From Paenirhizobium daejeonense (lineage in GTDB: Bacteria > Pseudomonadota > Alphaproteobacteria > Rhizobiales > Rhizobiaceae), in the NCBI RefSeq assembly GCF_014280875.1, contig NZ_JACLAL010000002.1, positions 372,001 through 436,000 on the forward strand: a stretch of DNA of 64,000 bases, read 5' to 3'. The notes below the pieces were generated by a model. The model was not told the origin of the DNA, searched no databases, and saw only the letters and a list, made by a program, of their open reading frames with translations. Positions 26,912 to 34,917 of this stretch are shown piece after piece. The position numbers and the translations under genes were made by a program. The first letter of the stretch is position 1. The number at the start of each line of letters is the position of its first letter.

Positions 26912-27784
26912 TTGCCGAACGCTTCGAAAAGAGTCGCGGACGTTATACAGGCGCGTTTGGAAAACCTGACGCGTGCGGAACGGCAGCTGGCTGACAGCTT
27001 GCTGGACAACTATCCCGTTTCAGGTCTGGGCAGCATCACGACGGTTGCGGAAAATGCCGGAGTTTCGACGCCGACTGTTGCGCGCATGGTGCAGAAACTC
27101 GGCTACAGGGGATATGCGGAATTCCAGGCGCACCTGCATCAGGAACTCGAAGCGACACTTTCCAACCCGATCGCCAAGCATGACCGCTGGGCCTCCAACG
27201 CTCCCGGAACGCATGTCCTCAACCGCTTTGCCGAGGCGGTGATGAACAATATGCGCCAGAGCCTTGGCGAGCTCGACACCGCGTCGTTCGACGAAGTTGC
27301 CGGTCTTCTGGCCGACCAGCGGCGAAGCCTTTATTTCGTCGGCGGACGTATCACCGGCGCGCTGGCCGAGTATTTCTTCACCCACATGCAGGTCATCAGG
27401 CCGAAGACGACGCTGATGTCCTCGAACACCAGCGCCTGGCCGCAGCATGTACTCAACATGAATCCCGGCGACGTTCTGGTGATCTTCGATATCCGGCGCT
27501 ACGAGGCGGACATGGCCACGCTGGCGCAGGTCGCCAAGGCGGGCGGCGTGGAGATCGTGCTGTTCACAGACGAATGGAGTTCGCCTGTTTCGAAACATGC
27601 TCGGCACTGTTTCAAGCTGGCGGTGGAAGCCCCCTCCGCCTGGGACTCGTCAGTCGTCACATTATTCGTCGTGGAAGCTTTGGTAGAGGCAGTCCAGAAT
27701 TCGTCATGGGCCGAGACCCGTGAACGCATGAATACCCTGGAAGGGCTGTTCGAACAGGCTCGCCTGTTTCGGAAACCACGTTAA
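26912..27784 (+). CDS. MurR/RpiR-family transcriptional regulator
   Basis: The 290-residue regulator has an N-terminal RpiR helix-turn-helix (residues about 5-80, GSITTVAENAGVSTPTVARMVQKLGYRGYAEFQ) and a C-terminal SIS domain (about 125-260, SLYFVGGRITGALAEYF, PGDVLVIFDIRRYEADM) that normally binds a phosphorylated sugar-like ligand. It starts with TTG at 26912 after AAGGA, six bases away. It is divergent from the hydrolase-permease-ligase operon and 144 bases upstream of the ABC importer, so it may control both. The ligand is unknown. Confidence 0.92.
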   Translation: MPNASKRVADVIQARLENLTRAERQLADSLLDNYPVSGLGSITTVAENAGVSTPTVARMVQKLGYRGYAEFQAHLHQELEATLSNPIAKHDRWASNAPGTHVLNRFAEAVMNNMRQSLGELDTASFDEVAGLLADQRRSLYFVGGRITGALAEYFFTHMQVIRPKTTLMSSNTSAWPQHVLNMNPGDVLVIFDIRRYEADMATLAQVAKAGGVEIVLFTDEWSSPVSKHARHCFKLAVEAPSAWDSSVVTLFVVEALVEAVQNSSWAETRERMNTLEGLFEQARLFRKPR

Positions 27785-27831
27785 TTAGACCCGTAATGAA
27801 AGGGAGGAGGTCAAACGGAACAAGAATTCCG

Positions 27832-27850
27832 GGAGCCGGCTAACGGCTCC
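27832..27850 (+). other. Hairpin between RpiR and ABC importer genes
   Basis: GGAGCCG (27832-27838) and CGGCTCC (27844-27850) form an exact 7-bp stem with a 5-base loop, 48 bases past the RpiR stop. No T-run follows, so it is at best a weak terminator or an RNA stem. Confidence 0.4.
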
Positions 27851-27928
27851 ACTGGAAATGTCACATTATTATCATGCAAGCCGAATATCTGTCCCGCATC
27901 GCTGTATAACCAACCAAGGAGAACTTCA

Positions 27929-29035
27929 GTGATTACGAATTTCCGTCGCATGCTGTCGCTGACGACCGCCGTTGTCGTCGCGTCGTCCACCGTCGCCTAC
28001 GCTGAACCGAGCGCAGAACTGATCGAAGCTGCCAAGAAGGAAGGCATGCTCACCACGATCGCCCTGCCCCACGACTGGTGCGGTTACGGCGCCGTAATCG
28101 ACGGCTTCAAGAAGAAGTATCCGGAAATTTCGGTCAACGAACTGAACCCGGACGCTGGCTCGGCTGACGAAGTCGAAGCCATCAAGGCCAACAAGGACAA
28201 CAAGGGCCCGCAGGCTCCTGACGTCATCGACGTCGGTCTCGCTTTCGGCCCGCAGGCAAAGGCTGAAGGCCTGCTGCAGCCTTACAAGGTTTCCACCTGG
28301 GACGAAATCCCTGATACCATCAAGGACGCTGAAGGCTACTGGTACGGCGACTACTACGGCGTCATGTCCTTCATCGTGAACAAGGACATCGTCAAGGAAA
28401 CCCCGAAGGACTGGGCTGACCTGCTGAAGGCAGACTATGCTGGCCAGTTCGCTCTCGCCGGTGACCCGCGCGCTTCCAACCAGGCCATTCTCGGTGTTCT
28501 CGCCGCTGGTCTCGCTTCCGGCGCCAAGGCTGGCAAGGAAGCTGGCGAAGCCGGTCTGAAGTACTTCGCCGAAGTCAACAAGGCCGGCAACTTCGTTCCG
28601 GTCATCGGCAAGTCCGGCACGCTCGCACAGGGCTCGACCCCGATCGTCGTGGCCTGGGACTACAACGCCCTGTCCTGGAAGGACACGCTCGCTGGCAACC
28701 CGCCGGTAGAAGTCGTCGTTCCGGAAAGCGGCGTTCTCGCCGGCGTCTACGTTCAGGGTATCTCGGCCTACGCTCCGCATCCGAACGCTGCCAAGCTGTG
28801 GATGGAATACCTGTACTCCGACGAAGGCCAGACCGCATGGCTCGCCGGTTACTGCCACCCGGCCCGCTTCAACGCCATGTCGAAGGCTGGCAAGATCCCG
28901 CAGGCCCTGCTCGACAAGCTGCCGCCGGCTGCCTCCTATGAAAAGGCCTACTTCCCGACCCTCGAGGAAGTCGATGCCAACAAGGCTGCAGTCACCGCTG
29001 GCTGGGACAGCGTTGTCGGCGCCAACGTACAGTAA
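27929..29035 (+). CDS. ABC transporter substrate-binding protein (SBP_bac_6 / polyamine-iron type)
   Basis: The 368-residue periplasmic binding protein has a Sec signal peptide (TTAVVVASSTVAYA, cleavage near residue 25). The mature part contains APDVIDVGLAFGPQAKAEG, YWYGDYYGVMSFIVNKD, GDPRASNQAILGV and VVAWDYNALSW, typical of the type II fold used for ferric iron, polyamines, sugar phosphates and phosphonates. It starts with GTG 27929 after AAGGAG. Codon use is strongly biased to the common synonyms (GCT/GGC, GAA, AAG), suggesting high expression. A strong hairpin follows at 29054. The ligand is unknown; the RpiR regulator hints at a phosphorylated compound. Confidence 0.88.
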   Translation: MITNFRRMLSLTTAVVVASSTVAYAEPSAELIEAAKKEGMLTTIALPHDWCGYGAVIDGFKKKYPEISVNELNPDAGSADEVEAIKANKDNKGPQAPDVIDVGLAFGPQAKAEGLLQPYKVSTWDEIPDTIKDAEGYWYGDYYGVMSFIVNKDIVKETPKDWADLLKADYAGQFALAGDPRASNQAILGVLAAGLASGAKAGKEAGEAGLKYFAEVNKAGNFVPVIGKSGTLAQGSTPIVVAWDYNALSWKDTLAGNPPVEVVVPESGVLAGVYVQGISAYAPHPNAAKLWMEYLYSDEGQTAWLAGYCHPARFNAMSKAGKIPQALLDKLPPAASYEKAYFPTLEEVDANKAAVTAGWDSVVGANVQ

Positions 29036-29053
29036 TTTTACACACTGAAATGC

Positions 29054-29079
29054 CCGCCCCGGTCTTGAGGCCGGGGCGG
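29054..29079 (+). terminator. Intercistronic hairpin after the binding-protein gene, partial terminator
   Basis: CCGCCCCGG (29054-29062) and CCGGGGCGG (29071-29079) form a perfect 9-bp GC stem followed by ATTTTGCCTTTTA. It lies between the binding-protein and permease genes of one operon, so it probably attenuates read-through and stabilises the binding-protein message, raising the receptor-to-permease ratio. Confidence 0.7.
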
Positions 29080-29154
29080 ATTTTGCCTTTTATGGAAATA
29101 CTTGAACGCATTAAAACAAAAGCCGGGCATGACGCGCGGCAGGGGACACAATCG

Positions 29155-30045
29155 ATGGCAAACGAAAGTCCGATCGTCGGCAAGCAAGCCGGCATCGCAG
29201 ATCGGCTCCCGCTGCAATGGCTGGGTGTTGCACCTTTTCTCATATTCGCGACGCTATTCCTGCTCCTGCCGACGATGAAGATCGTTATCGGTGCATTCCA
29301 GACACCGGATGGCGGGTTCACACTCCAGAATATCGCAGACCTCTTTACGCCGTCGATCCTTTCGGCCTACTGGATTTCCATCAAGATAAGCTTTGCCTCG
29401 GCTTTCCTCGGCTGCCTGATCGGCTTTGCAATGGCTGCAGCCGTCGTCCTCGGCGGATTGCCGTCCGGCATCCGTGCGCCACTCCTCACCTTCTCGGGCG
29501 TGGCCTCCAACTTCGCCGGCGTTCCGCTTGCCTTCGCCTTTCTGGCAACGCTCGGTCCGGTCGGCTTCGTCACTGTCTTCCTGCGTACGCAAATCGGCAT
29601 CGACCTGCGCTCGCTCGGCTTCAACATCCTGTCCTTCTGGGGCCTGACCATCACCTACCTGTTCTTCCAGATCCCGCTGATGATCCTCATCATCACGCCG
29701 GCGATCGACGGATTGAAGCGGGAGTGGAAGGAAGCCGCCTCGATCCTGGGCGCAACCAACGGCCAATATTGGCGCTTGGTCGCCTTCCCGATTCTCCTGC
29801 CCTCGCTGCTTGGCACGATGGCGCTGTTATTCGCCAACGCCTTCGGCGCCGTGGCAACCGCCATCGCGCTGACGGGCTCATCGCTGAACATCGTGCCGAT
29901 CCTGCTCTTCGCCCAGATTCGCGGCGATGTTCTCGGCAACCCCAATCTGGGCTATGCTCTGGCATTCGGAATGATCTTTGTTACCGGCATTGCTAACGCC
30001 CTCTACATCTGGCTGCGCGCCCGCAGCGAAAGGTGGCTGAAATGA
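29155..30045 (+). CDS. ABC transporter permease (PotB-like)
   Basis: The 296-residue inner-membrane permease has six helices. The first spans WLGVAPFLIFATLFLLLPTMK, and a BPD_transp_1 core carries the EAA loop WKEAASILGATNGQYWRLVAFPILLPSL that docks the ATPase. ATG 29155 has AGGGG upstream; earlier starts fall inside the hairpin region. Its TGA overlaps the next permease ATG (ATGA at 30042). It forms the channel with the next gene. Confidence 0.9.
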   Translation: MANESPIVGKQAGIADRLPLQWLGVAPFLIFATLFLLLPTMKIVIGAFQTPDGGFTLQNIADLFTPSILSAYWISIKISFASAFLGCLIGFAMAAAVVLGGLPSGIRAPLLTFSGVASNFAGVPLAFAFLATLGPVGFVTVFLRTQIGIDLRSLGFNILSFWGLTITYLFFQIPLMILIITPAIDGLKREWKEAASILGATNGQYWRLVAFPILLPSLLGTMALLFANAFGAVATAIALTGSSLNIVPILLFAQIRGDVLGNPNLGYALAFGMIFVTGIANALYIWLRARSERWLK

Positions 30046-30824
30046 AGAAGATCTGGGCCTGGGGGGCCTTGCTGTTCGGCCTCCTCTATTTCGCTCTGCC
30101 GCTGATCGGCATGACGAACTTCTCGCTGAAGATGCGCCGGGGCGAATATTCGTTCGACGCCTACGCCAAGGTGCTGGGCGATCCACGTTTCCAGGAAACC
30201 TTCACCTATTCGGTGACCATGGCGCTTGTGACGATCGTCTTCGGCATCCTGCTGGTCGTACCGACCGCATACTGGGTGCGCCTGCGCATGCCGACGCTGC
30301 GTCCCTTCATCGAATTCATCACGCTGCTGCCGCTGGTCATTCCGGCCATCGTCATCGTGTTCGGCTATATCCGGCTCTACAACACATCCAGCTGGCTGCC
30401 ACTCACCGGCTCGATCATGGGAACCAACATTCTCCTGATGTTCGGTTATGCAACCCTGTCGCTACCCTATATGTATCGAGCCGTCGATACCGGCCTGCAG
30501 TCGATCGACGTCCGCACCCTGACGGAGGCAGCACAGAGCCTCGGGGCAAGCTGGGGGCGCATCCTGTTCCGCATCATCCTGCCGAACGTGCTGATCTCGG
30601 TTCTATCAGGCGCCTTCCTGACATTCGCCATCGTCATCGGCGAATTCACCATGGCCGCCCTGCTCAACCGTCCGGCCTTTGGTCCCTACATGCAGCTGCT
30701 CGGCGCCAATCGCGCCTATGAGCCGGCGGCCCTCGCCGTGATCGCCTTCGGCATCACCTGGGGATGCCTCGGCCTCATCCAGCTCGTGTCCCGCTTCCAA
30801 AAAACAACCCAACGTCCAGCCTGA
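30042..30824 (+). CDS. ABC transporter permease (PotC-like)
   Basis: The 260-residue second permease of the importer has six helices. The coupling loop is LTEAAQSLGASWGRILFRIILPNVLISVLSG. Its start overlaps the preceding stop by four bases, and the ATPase gene starts 10 bases after its stop, giving a tight four-gene order of binding protein, two permeases and ATPase. Confidence 0.9.
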   Translation: MKKIWAWGALLFGLLYFALPLIGMTNFSLKMRRGEYSFDAYAKVLGDPRFQETFTYSVTMALVTIVFGILLVVPTAYWVRLRMPTLRPFIEFITLLPLVIPAIVIVFGYIRLYNTSSWLPLTGSIMGTNILLMFGYATLSLPYMYRAVDTGLQSIDVRTLTEAAQSLGASWGRILFRIILPNVLISVLSGAFLTFAIVIGEFTMAALLNRPAFGPYMQLLGANRAYEPAALAVIAFGITWGCLGLIQLVSRFQKTTQRPA

Positions 30825-30834
30825 GAACACCGCC

Positions 30835-31893
30835 ATGTCATTTCTGACTCTGACCAACATCCAGAAATCCTTCGGGCCGGTGCAAGTCGTTCACGACTTC
30901 AACATGGCTATCGAGAAGGGCGAATTCATCTCCTTCCTTGGCCCATCGGGCTGTGGCAAGACCACCATCCTACGCATGGTCGCGGGCTTCGAGACGCCGA
31001 CCGGCGGCTCGATCGTCATCAACGGCCGGGACCAGTCGAGCCTGAAGCCGAACCAGCGCAATATCGGAATGGTGTTCCAGGCCTACGCGCTTTTCCCCAA
31101 CATGAACGTTTTCGATAACGTCGCGTTTGGCCTGAAGGTCGCCGGTACACCGAAGGCCGAGATCGAAAAGCGCGTGAAGGAGATGCTCGACCTCATCCAT
31201 CTCGGCCATCTCGGTGAACGCTACCCTTACCAGATGTCCGGTGGTCAGCAGCAGCGCGTGGCGCTGGCCCGCGCACTGGCACCGAAGCCGCAGGTTCTGC
31301 TGCTGGACGAGCCGCTCTCGGCGCTCGACGCCAAGATCCGCGTTTCGCTGCGCGAGGAAATCCGCCAGATCCAGCAGAAGCTCGGCATCACCACCATCTT
31401 CGTCACCCACGACCAGGAAGAGGCCCTCTCTATCTCTGACCGCGTGGTGGTCATGAATGCAGGCCGGGCCGACCAGATTGGCACGCCCTTCGAGATCTAC
31501 AATAAGCCGGCTACCCGCTTCGTCGCTTCTTTCGTCGGTACCCTCAACCTCATCGAAGCGACAGTGGTCGATCCGGCGACGGGTAGCGTCCGTATCGGCG
31601 ACACCGAGCTGAAGCTCAGGGATACCGTTGCCGCGGCCGCGGGCGGCAAGGTGCAGCTCGCCATGCGTCCGGAGGCCGGATCGCTGGCCGAAGGCCGCAA
31701 GAGCGATACCACGCTTCACGGTCAGGTCGTGTCGAGCCATTTCCTCGGTTCGGTCATCCGCACCCGCATGAACGTCGGCGGCAATACCATCTCCTTCGAC
31801 ATGTTCAACGATCCGGGCGTCAGCCCGCCGGTTGTCGGTGACACGGTTGCGCTGAAGATCGATTCCGGCGACCTGCTGGTCCTGCAGGACTGA
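30835..31893 (+). CDS. ABC transporter ATP-binding protein (PotA-like)
   Basis: The 352-residue cytosolic ATPase powers the importer. Walker A is GPSGCGKTT, the Q-loop FQAYALFPNMNVFDNVAFGL, the signature MSGGQQQRVALARAL, Walker B LLLDEPLSALDAKI and the H-loop FVTHDQEEAL. A TOBE domain follows after about residue 270 (GKVQLAMRPEAGS). It belongs to the importer above. The DhaL-like gene lies 145 bases downstream on the same strand. Confidence 0.93.
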   Translation: MSFLTLTNIQKSFGPVQVVHDFNMAIEKGEFISFLGPSGCGKTTILRMVAGFETPTGGSIVINGRDQSSLKPNQRNIGMVFQAYALFPNMNVFDNVAFGLKVAGTPKAEIEKRVKEMLDLIHLGHLGERYPYQMSGGQQQRVALARALAPKPQVLLLDEPLSALDAKIRVSLREEIRQIQQKLGITTIFVTHDQEEALSISDRVVVMNAGRADQIGTPFEIYNKPATRFVASFVGTLNLIEATVVDPATGSVRIGDTELKLRDTVAAAAGGKVQLAMRPEAGSLAEGRKSDTTLHGQVVSSHFLGSVIRTRMNVGGNTISFDMFNDPGVSPPVVGDTVALKIDSGDLLVLQD

Positions 31894-32038
31894 AGGCCGC
31901 AGCTGATGCACTGCAATAACGGCTTGAACCGGGCCTGAAAATTTTCTCTACTTGTTCTGACCGTCACAGGGGTACGGAAGGGGCAAGCATGAGAAACCGG
32001 TGTAAACAGCAGCAGATCATCATGTGGGAGGCGTTGGC

Positions 32039-32668
32039 ATGACGGCTCCCACGATCACCACCGTCTCCCTGCTAGAGGCCTTTTCCGAGATTGCCGCGGC
32101 GATGACGGAAAACCGCAGCATTCTTTCCCGCGTCGACCGCATCAATGGCGACGGTGACCATGGCGAGACCATGGCCCGCGTCTTCTGCGGTGTGGAAACC
32201 CATCTCGCCACGCTGGAACCGTCGGATTCAACGCCTTCCGAACTCTTCGATATCGTTGCCGAAAGCCTGATGACCTTTGACGCGGCGTCTGCCCGACTGT
32301 ACGCCAGCGCCTTTCGCCGCGCAGGCACCGCCACGATGCGCAAGAAGGCATTGACGGCAACCGATTTTGCCAAGGCGTTCAAGGAAATGGCAGCAGGCAT
32401 TGCTGCCCACGGCAAGGCCGGGACTGAAACGAAGAATATCGCCGATATCTGGCAGGTCGCTGCCGCCGCCTACGCCGAGGCAGCAGCCAACAACAATGAT
32501 CCCGCCGTCTGTCTGGCAGCAGCCCTTGAGGCTGCCGAGGACGGCGTGGAAACGGATGCCGTCATGCACGGCGCGGATGCCACGTTCATCAACGGCCGGC
32601 GCCCGCCCGATGCCGGCGCACTCTCCGCCCTGCTGATGATCCGGGCGCTACGCGACAGTTTTCGCTAG
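32039..32668 (+). CDS. DhaL-domain protein (dihydroxyacetone-kinase L-type), without DhaK
   Basis: The 209-residue all-helical protein has the nucleotide/Mg site of the Dak phosphatase (DhaL) domain: VDRINGDGDHGETMARVF supplies the Asp-x5-Asp-x-Asp ligand set. Later segments (SARLYASAFRRAG, FAKAFKEMAAGIAAHGKA, ATFINGRRPPDAGALSALL) follow the eight-helix barrel. The usual partner DhaK, which binds the keto substrate covalently, is absent here. ATG 32039 follows GGGAGG by seven bases, better than the upstream GTG at 32024. Placed after the ABC importer, it may phosphorylate the imported compound, perhaps a C4-C5 ketose, or act with a remote DhaK. Function is inferred. Confidence 0.8.
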   Translation: MTAPTITTVSLLEAFSEIAAAMTENRSILSRVDRINGDGDHGETMARVFCGVETHLATLEPSDSTPSELFDIVAESLMTFDAASARLYASAFRRAGTATMRKKALTATDFAKAFKEMAAGIAAHGKAGTETKNIADIWQVAAAAYAEAAANNNDPAVCLAAALEAAEDGVETDAVMHGADATFINGRRPPDAGALSALLMIRALRDSFR

Positions 32669-32750
32669 CGCATCGGCCCGAAAATCGGAACCGATTCCAG
32701 GAAAGCTCGATGCGTGGATTCAGGAAGCTGGAGCGCATGCGTCCGACTGC
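32669..32750. repeat. Rhizobial-type dispersed intergenic palindromic element
   Basis: Immediately after the DhaL stop lies CGCATCG (32669-32675), paired with CGATGCG (32708-32714), and nested inside it AATCGG/CCGATT (32683-32696) around AA. The text order, GCGCATCGG, GAAAATCGG, a GATT palindrome, GGAAAGC, CGATGCG, GATTCA, GGAGCGCATG, resembles a short intergenic repeat scattered through rhizobial and Brucella genomes. The recognition is from pattern memory; no second full copy occurs in the window. Confidence 0.55.
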
Positions 32751-32772
32751 GCGCATGGCGCTCTGATGCCGC

Positions 32773-33576
32773 TCAGGCCGTCGTCGGCAGCGTCTCGAGA
32801 TAGAGCGACAGAAGCTGGATCTGCGAGGATATGCCGAGCTTGCGATAGACATTGCGCCGATGCACCTTCACCGTGCCGGTCGCTATGTTGAGCCGGAGCC
32901 CGATGGACTCGGACGAATGGCCCTGCAGCACGAGCTCGATGATCGCTGCCTCCCGTGCAGTCAGGTTGAGATCCCGCCAGATGCGCTTTGGGCCGGAATC
33001 GTCCACATGCCCACGCTTGCGGCTTGCTCGCGCCGCGTCGAAACGCTTGCCGGTCTCCGCCCAGAAATGCCGCACGATTGCCGCGACGAGTGGTTCGGCC
33101 TGTTTGAGTAGCGCGAATTCGCTTGCCGAGAAGACCCCGGAGGCCTCCTTGCGCATCAGTGAGAGCACGATCGTCACATCGCCCGGAAGCGTGACGAAGA
33201 AACCGATCTCTTCGGCAAGGCCCGTCTGCCCGTAATAGGTCCGGTAGTATTCGCTGGAAAAAAACCTGTCGGGCGCCAGCTCCCGCATGCGAAAAACACC
33301 GGCACCGGCCGCAGTCGCATTCCAGTAGAACGGATCGAGCAGATAGGCGCCATCCTGATAAAGGCTGACGAAGAGTTCGTGTTCCTTCTCGTTGAAGGTG
33401 GCATAGAGTTCGATTGGCCGCTGCTCGCCGCGATAGGCAAAGACCACGACATGGTCGAAGCGCGTGAGGCTCGCCATCAGCTGGCGGAAGCGCTCCCCCA
33501 CCTCGACATCGGCCAGCGCCTCCACGCCGACCAGCGAGGCGACGGCCAGAAACAGGTTTCCATGGTCGATCGGCAT
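32773..33576 (-). CDS. LuxR-family transcriptional regulator
   Basis: The 267-residue regulator has a C-terminal LuxR helix-turn-helix (residues about 200-262, LTAREAAIIELVLQGHSSESIGLRLNIATGTVKVHRRNVYRKLGISSQIQL). The roughly 190-residue N-terminal domain does not look like a standard autoinducer pocket (FDHVVVFAYRGEQRPIELYATF, LDPFYWNATAAGAGVFRMRELAPDRFFSSEYYRTYY). No luxI is nearby. ATG 33576 is chosen where conserved sequence begins; AAGGA lies 12 bases upstream. Being divergent from the carnitine-type ABC importer, it probably controls that operon. Clustered repeats occupy the gap. Confidence 0.88.
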   Translation of the reverse strand: MPIDHGNLFLAVASLVGVEALADVEVGERFRQLMASLTRFDHVVVFAYRGEQRPIELYATFNEKEHELFVSLYQDGAYLLDPFYWNATAAGAGVFRMRELAPDRFFSSEYYRTYYGQTGLAEEIGFFVTLPGDVTIVLSLMRKEASGVFSASEFALLKQAEPLVAAIVRHFWAETGKRFDAARASRKRGHVDDSGPKRIWRDLNLTAREAAIIELVLQGHSSESIGLRLNIATGTVKVHRRNVYRKLGISSQIQLLSLYLETLPTTA

Positions 33577-33650
33577 GGCGTCGAGATCCTTTTCATAACC
33601 GCTATCTCTCCTTCGGAGTGCGGCAGAGGTATATCTTCCACGACACAATT

Positions 33651-33689
33651 TACCGCAAAATACCTCTCTCGGGGTATATACCGCGAAAT
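33651..33689. promoter_or_regulatory. Repeat cluster between LuxR regulator and ABC operon
   Basis: Three overlapping patterns occur: a direct repeat TACCGCAAAAT / TACCGCGAAAT (33651-33661, 33679-33689); an inverted repeat ATACC-N8-GGTAT (33660-33677); and a perfect 10-bp palindrome GGTATATACC (33673-33682). They are centred about 100 bases upstream of the ATPase gene and 75-110 bases upstream of the regulator gene. Likely operator or activator sites; binding is inferred. Confidence 0.4.
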
Positions 33690-33776
33690 GAACGCAGGAC
33701 TACTCTTCTGCCCAGCGACGGTGGCAAGGCAACGAAGAGTGCCGACATAAAAAACCTCTAGCCGCGGGGAACAGAC

Positions 33777-34871
33777 GTGACGCAAACGTCAGTCAACGAC
33801 ATCGAATTCCGGTCTGTCACCAAGAACTATGGTGGCGTGACCGCAGTGAAGAACATTGAGCTCGCAGTGCCGAAGGGTGCGTTTCTAGCGCTCCTCGGGC
33901 CATCAGGCTGCGGCAAGACCACCTGCCTCAGGATGATCGGCGGCTTCGAGCAGCCGAGCGAGGGCGAAGTCATGATCGCCGGCACTCCGATGCACGGTGT
34001 TCCGGCTTATCGCCGCCCGGTGAACATGGTGTTCCAGCACTATGCGCTCTTTCCGCATTTCGACGTCGAGAACAACGTCGCCTATGGCCTGAAGCAGCTC
34101 CGCCCTCGCCTGCCTTCCGGCGAGATCACCAAGAGGGTCGCTTCCGCACTCGAAATGGTCCGGCTCGGCGGCTTTGGTAAACGACGTATCCATGAACTCT
34201 CCGGCGGCCAGCAGCAGCGCGTGGCGCTTGCCCGGGCGCTGGTGAACCGTCCCTCGGTCCTCCTGCTCGACGAACCCCTGGCCGCGCTCGACAAGAACCT
34301 GCGCACCGCCATGCAGATCGAACTGCAGACGATCCAGCGCGAACTCGGCATCACCTTCGTGCTCGTAACCCATGACCAGGAGGAGGCACTTTCGATGAGC
34401 GACCTCGTCTGCGTCATGAATGCCGGCCGGATCGTCCAGCTCGCTCCGCCGCAGGAGGTCTACGACAACCCCGCCGACCTCTTCGTCGCCGGCTTTGTCG
34501 GCAAGACCAACAAGCTGGAAGGCGAAATCGAGGCCCGAGGCACCGATCGCTGCATGGTCCGCCTCGGTAATGGCGTGGCGATCACCGCACCGGTCAAGCG
34601 GGAGCTTTCGGCAGGCAAGGCGATCCTGTCCGTGCGCCCCGAGGCAATCACGCTTTCGACCGCAGCAATCGGGGTAACCGACGCCCTGCGCGGCCAGGTG
34701 ACAAACCGGATCTTCCTGGGCTCCAGCGTCGAATATTGCGTGGCCGTGCCCGGCATCGGCGATGTCCTCGTCACCACGGAACGCCAGCCTGCCGAAACCG
34801 GCCTGCACGATCCCGGCACCGAGGTCGCGCTCGGCTTCGACCCACAGGCCGTTCACATTTTTTCAGCATGA
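33777..34871 (+). CDS. ABC transporter ATP-binding protein (PotA-like), carnitine island
   Basis: The 364-residue ATPase begins with GTG at 33777. Walker A is GPSGCGKTT, the Q-loop VFQHYALFPHFDVENNVAYGL, the signature LSGGQQQRVALARALVNRPS, Walker B LLLDEPLAALDKNL and the H-loop VTHDQEEALSM. A TOBE region follows after about residue 280. It is the first gene of an operon ATPase, binding protein, two permeases and SDR. The placement next to carnitine catabolic genes suggests uptake of carnitine or a related betaine. Confidence 0.92.
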   Translation: MTQTSVNDIEFRSVTKNYGGVTAVKNIELAVPKGAFLALLGPSGCGKTTCLRMIGGFEQPSEGEVMIAGTPMHGVPAYRRPVNMVFQHYALFPHFDVENNVAYGLKQLRPRLPSGEITKRVASALEMVRLGGFGKRRIHELSGGQQQRVALARALVNRPSVLLLDEPLAALDKNLRTAMQIELQTIQRELGITFVLVTHDQEEALSMSDLVCVMNAGRIVQLAPPQEVYDNPADLFVAGFVGKTNKLEGEIEARGTDRCMVRLGNGVAITAPVKRELSAGKAILSVRPEAITLSTAAIGVTDALRGQVTNRIFLGSSVEYCVAVPGIGDVLVTTERQPAETGLHDPGTEVALGFDPQAVHIFSA

Positions 34872-34917
34872 CGCGCATTACAAGAAAACATCACGAAAAA
34901 ACAAAGGGAACAGCAAC

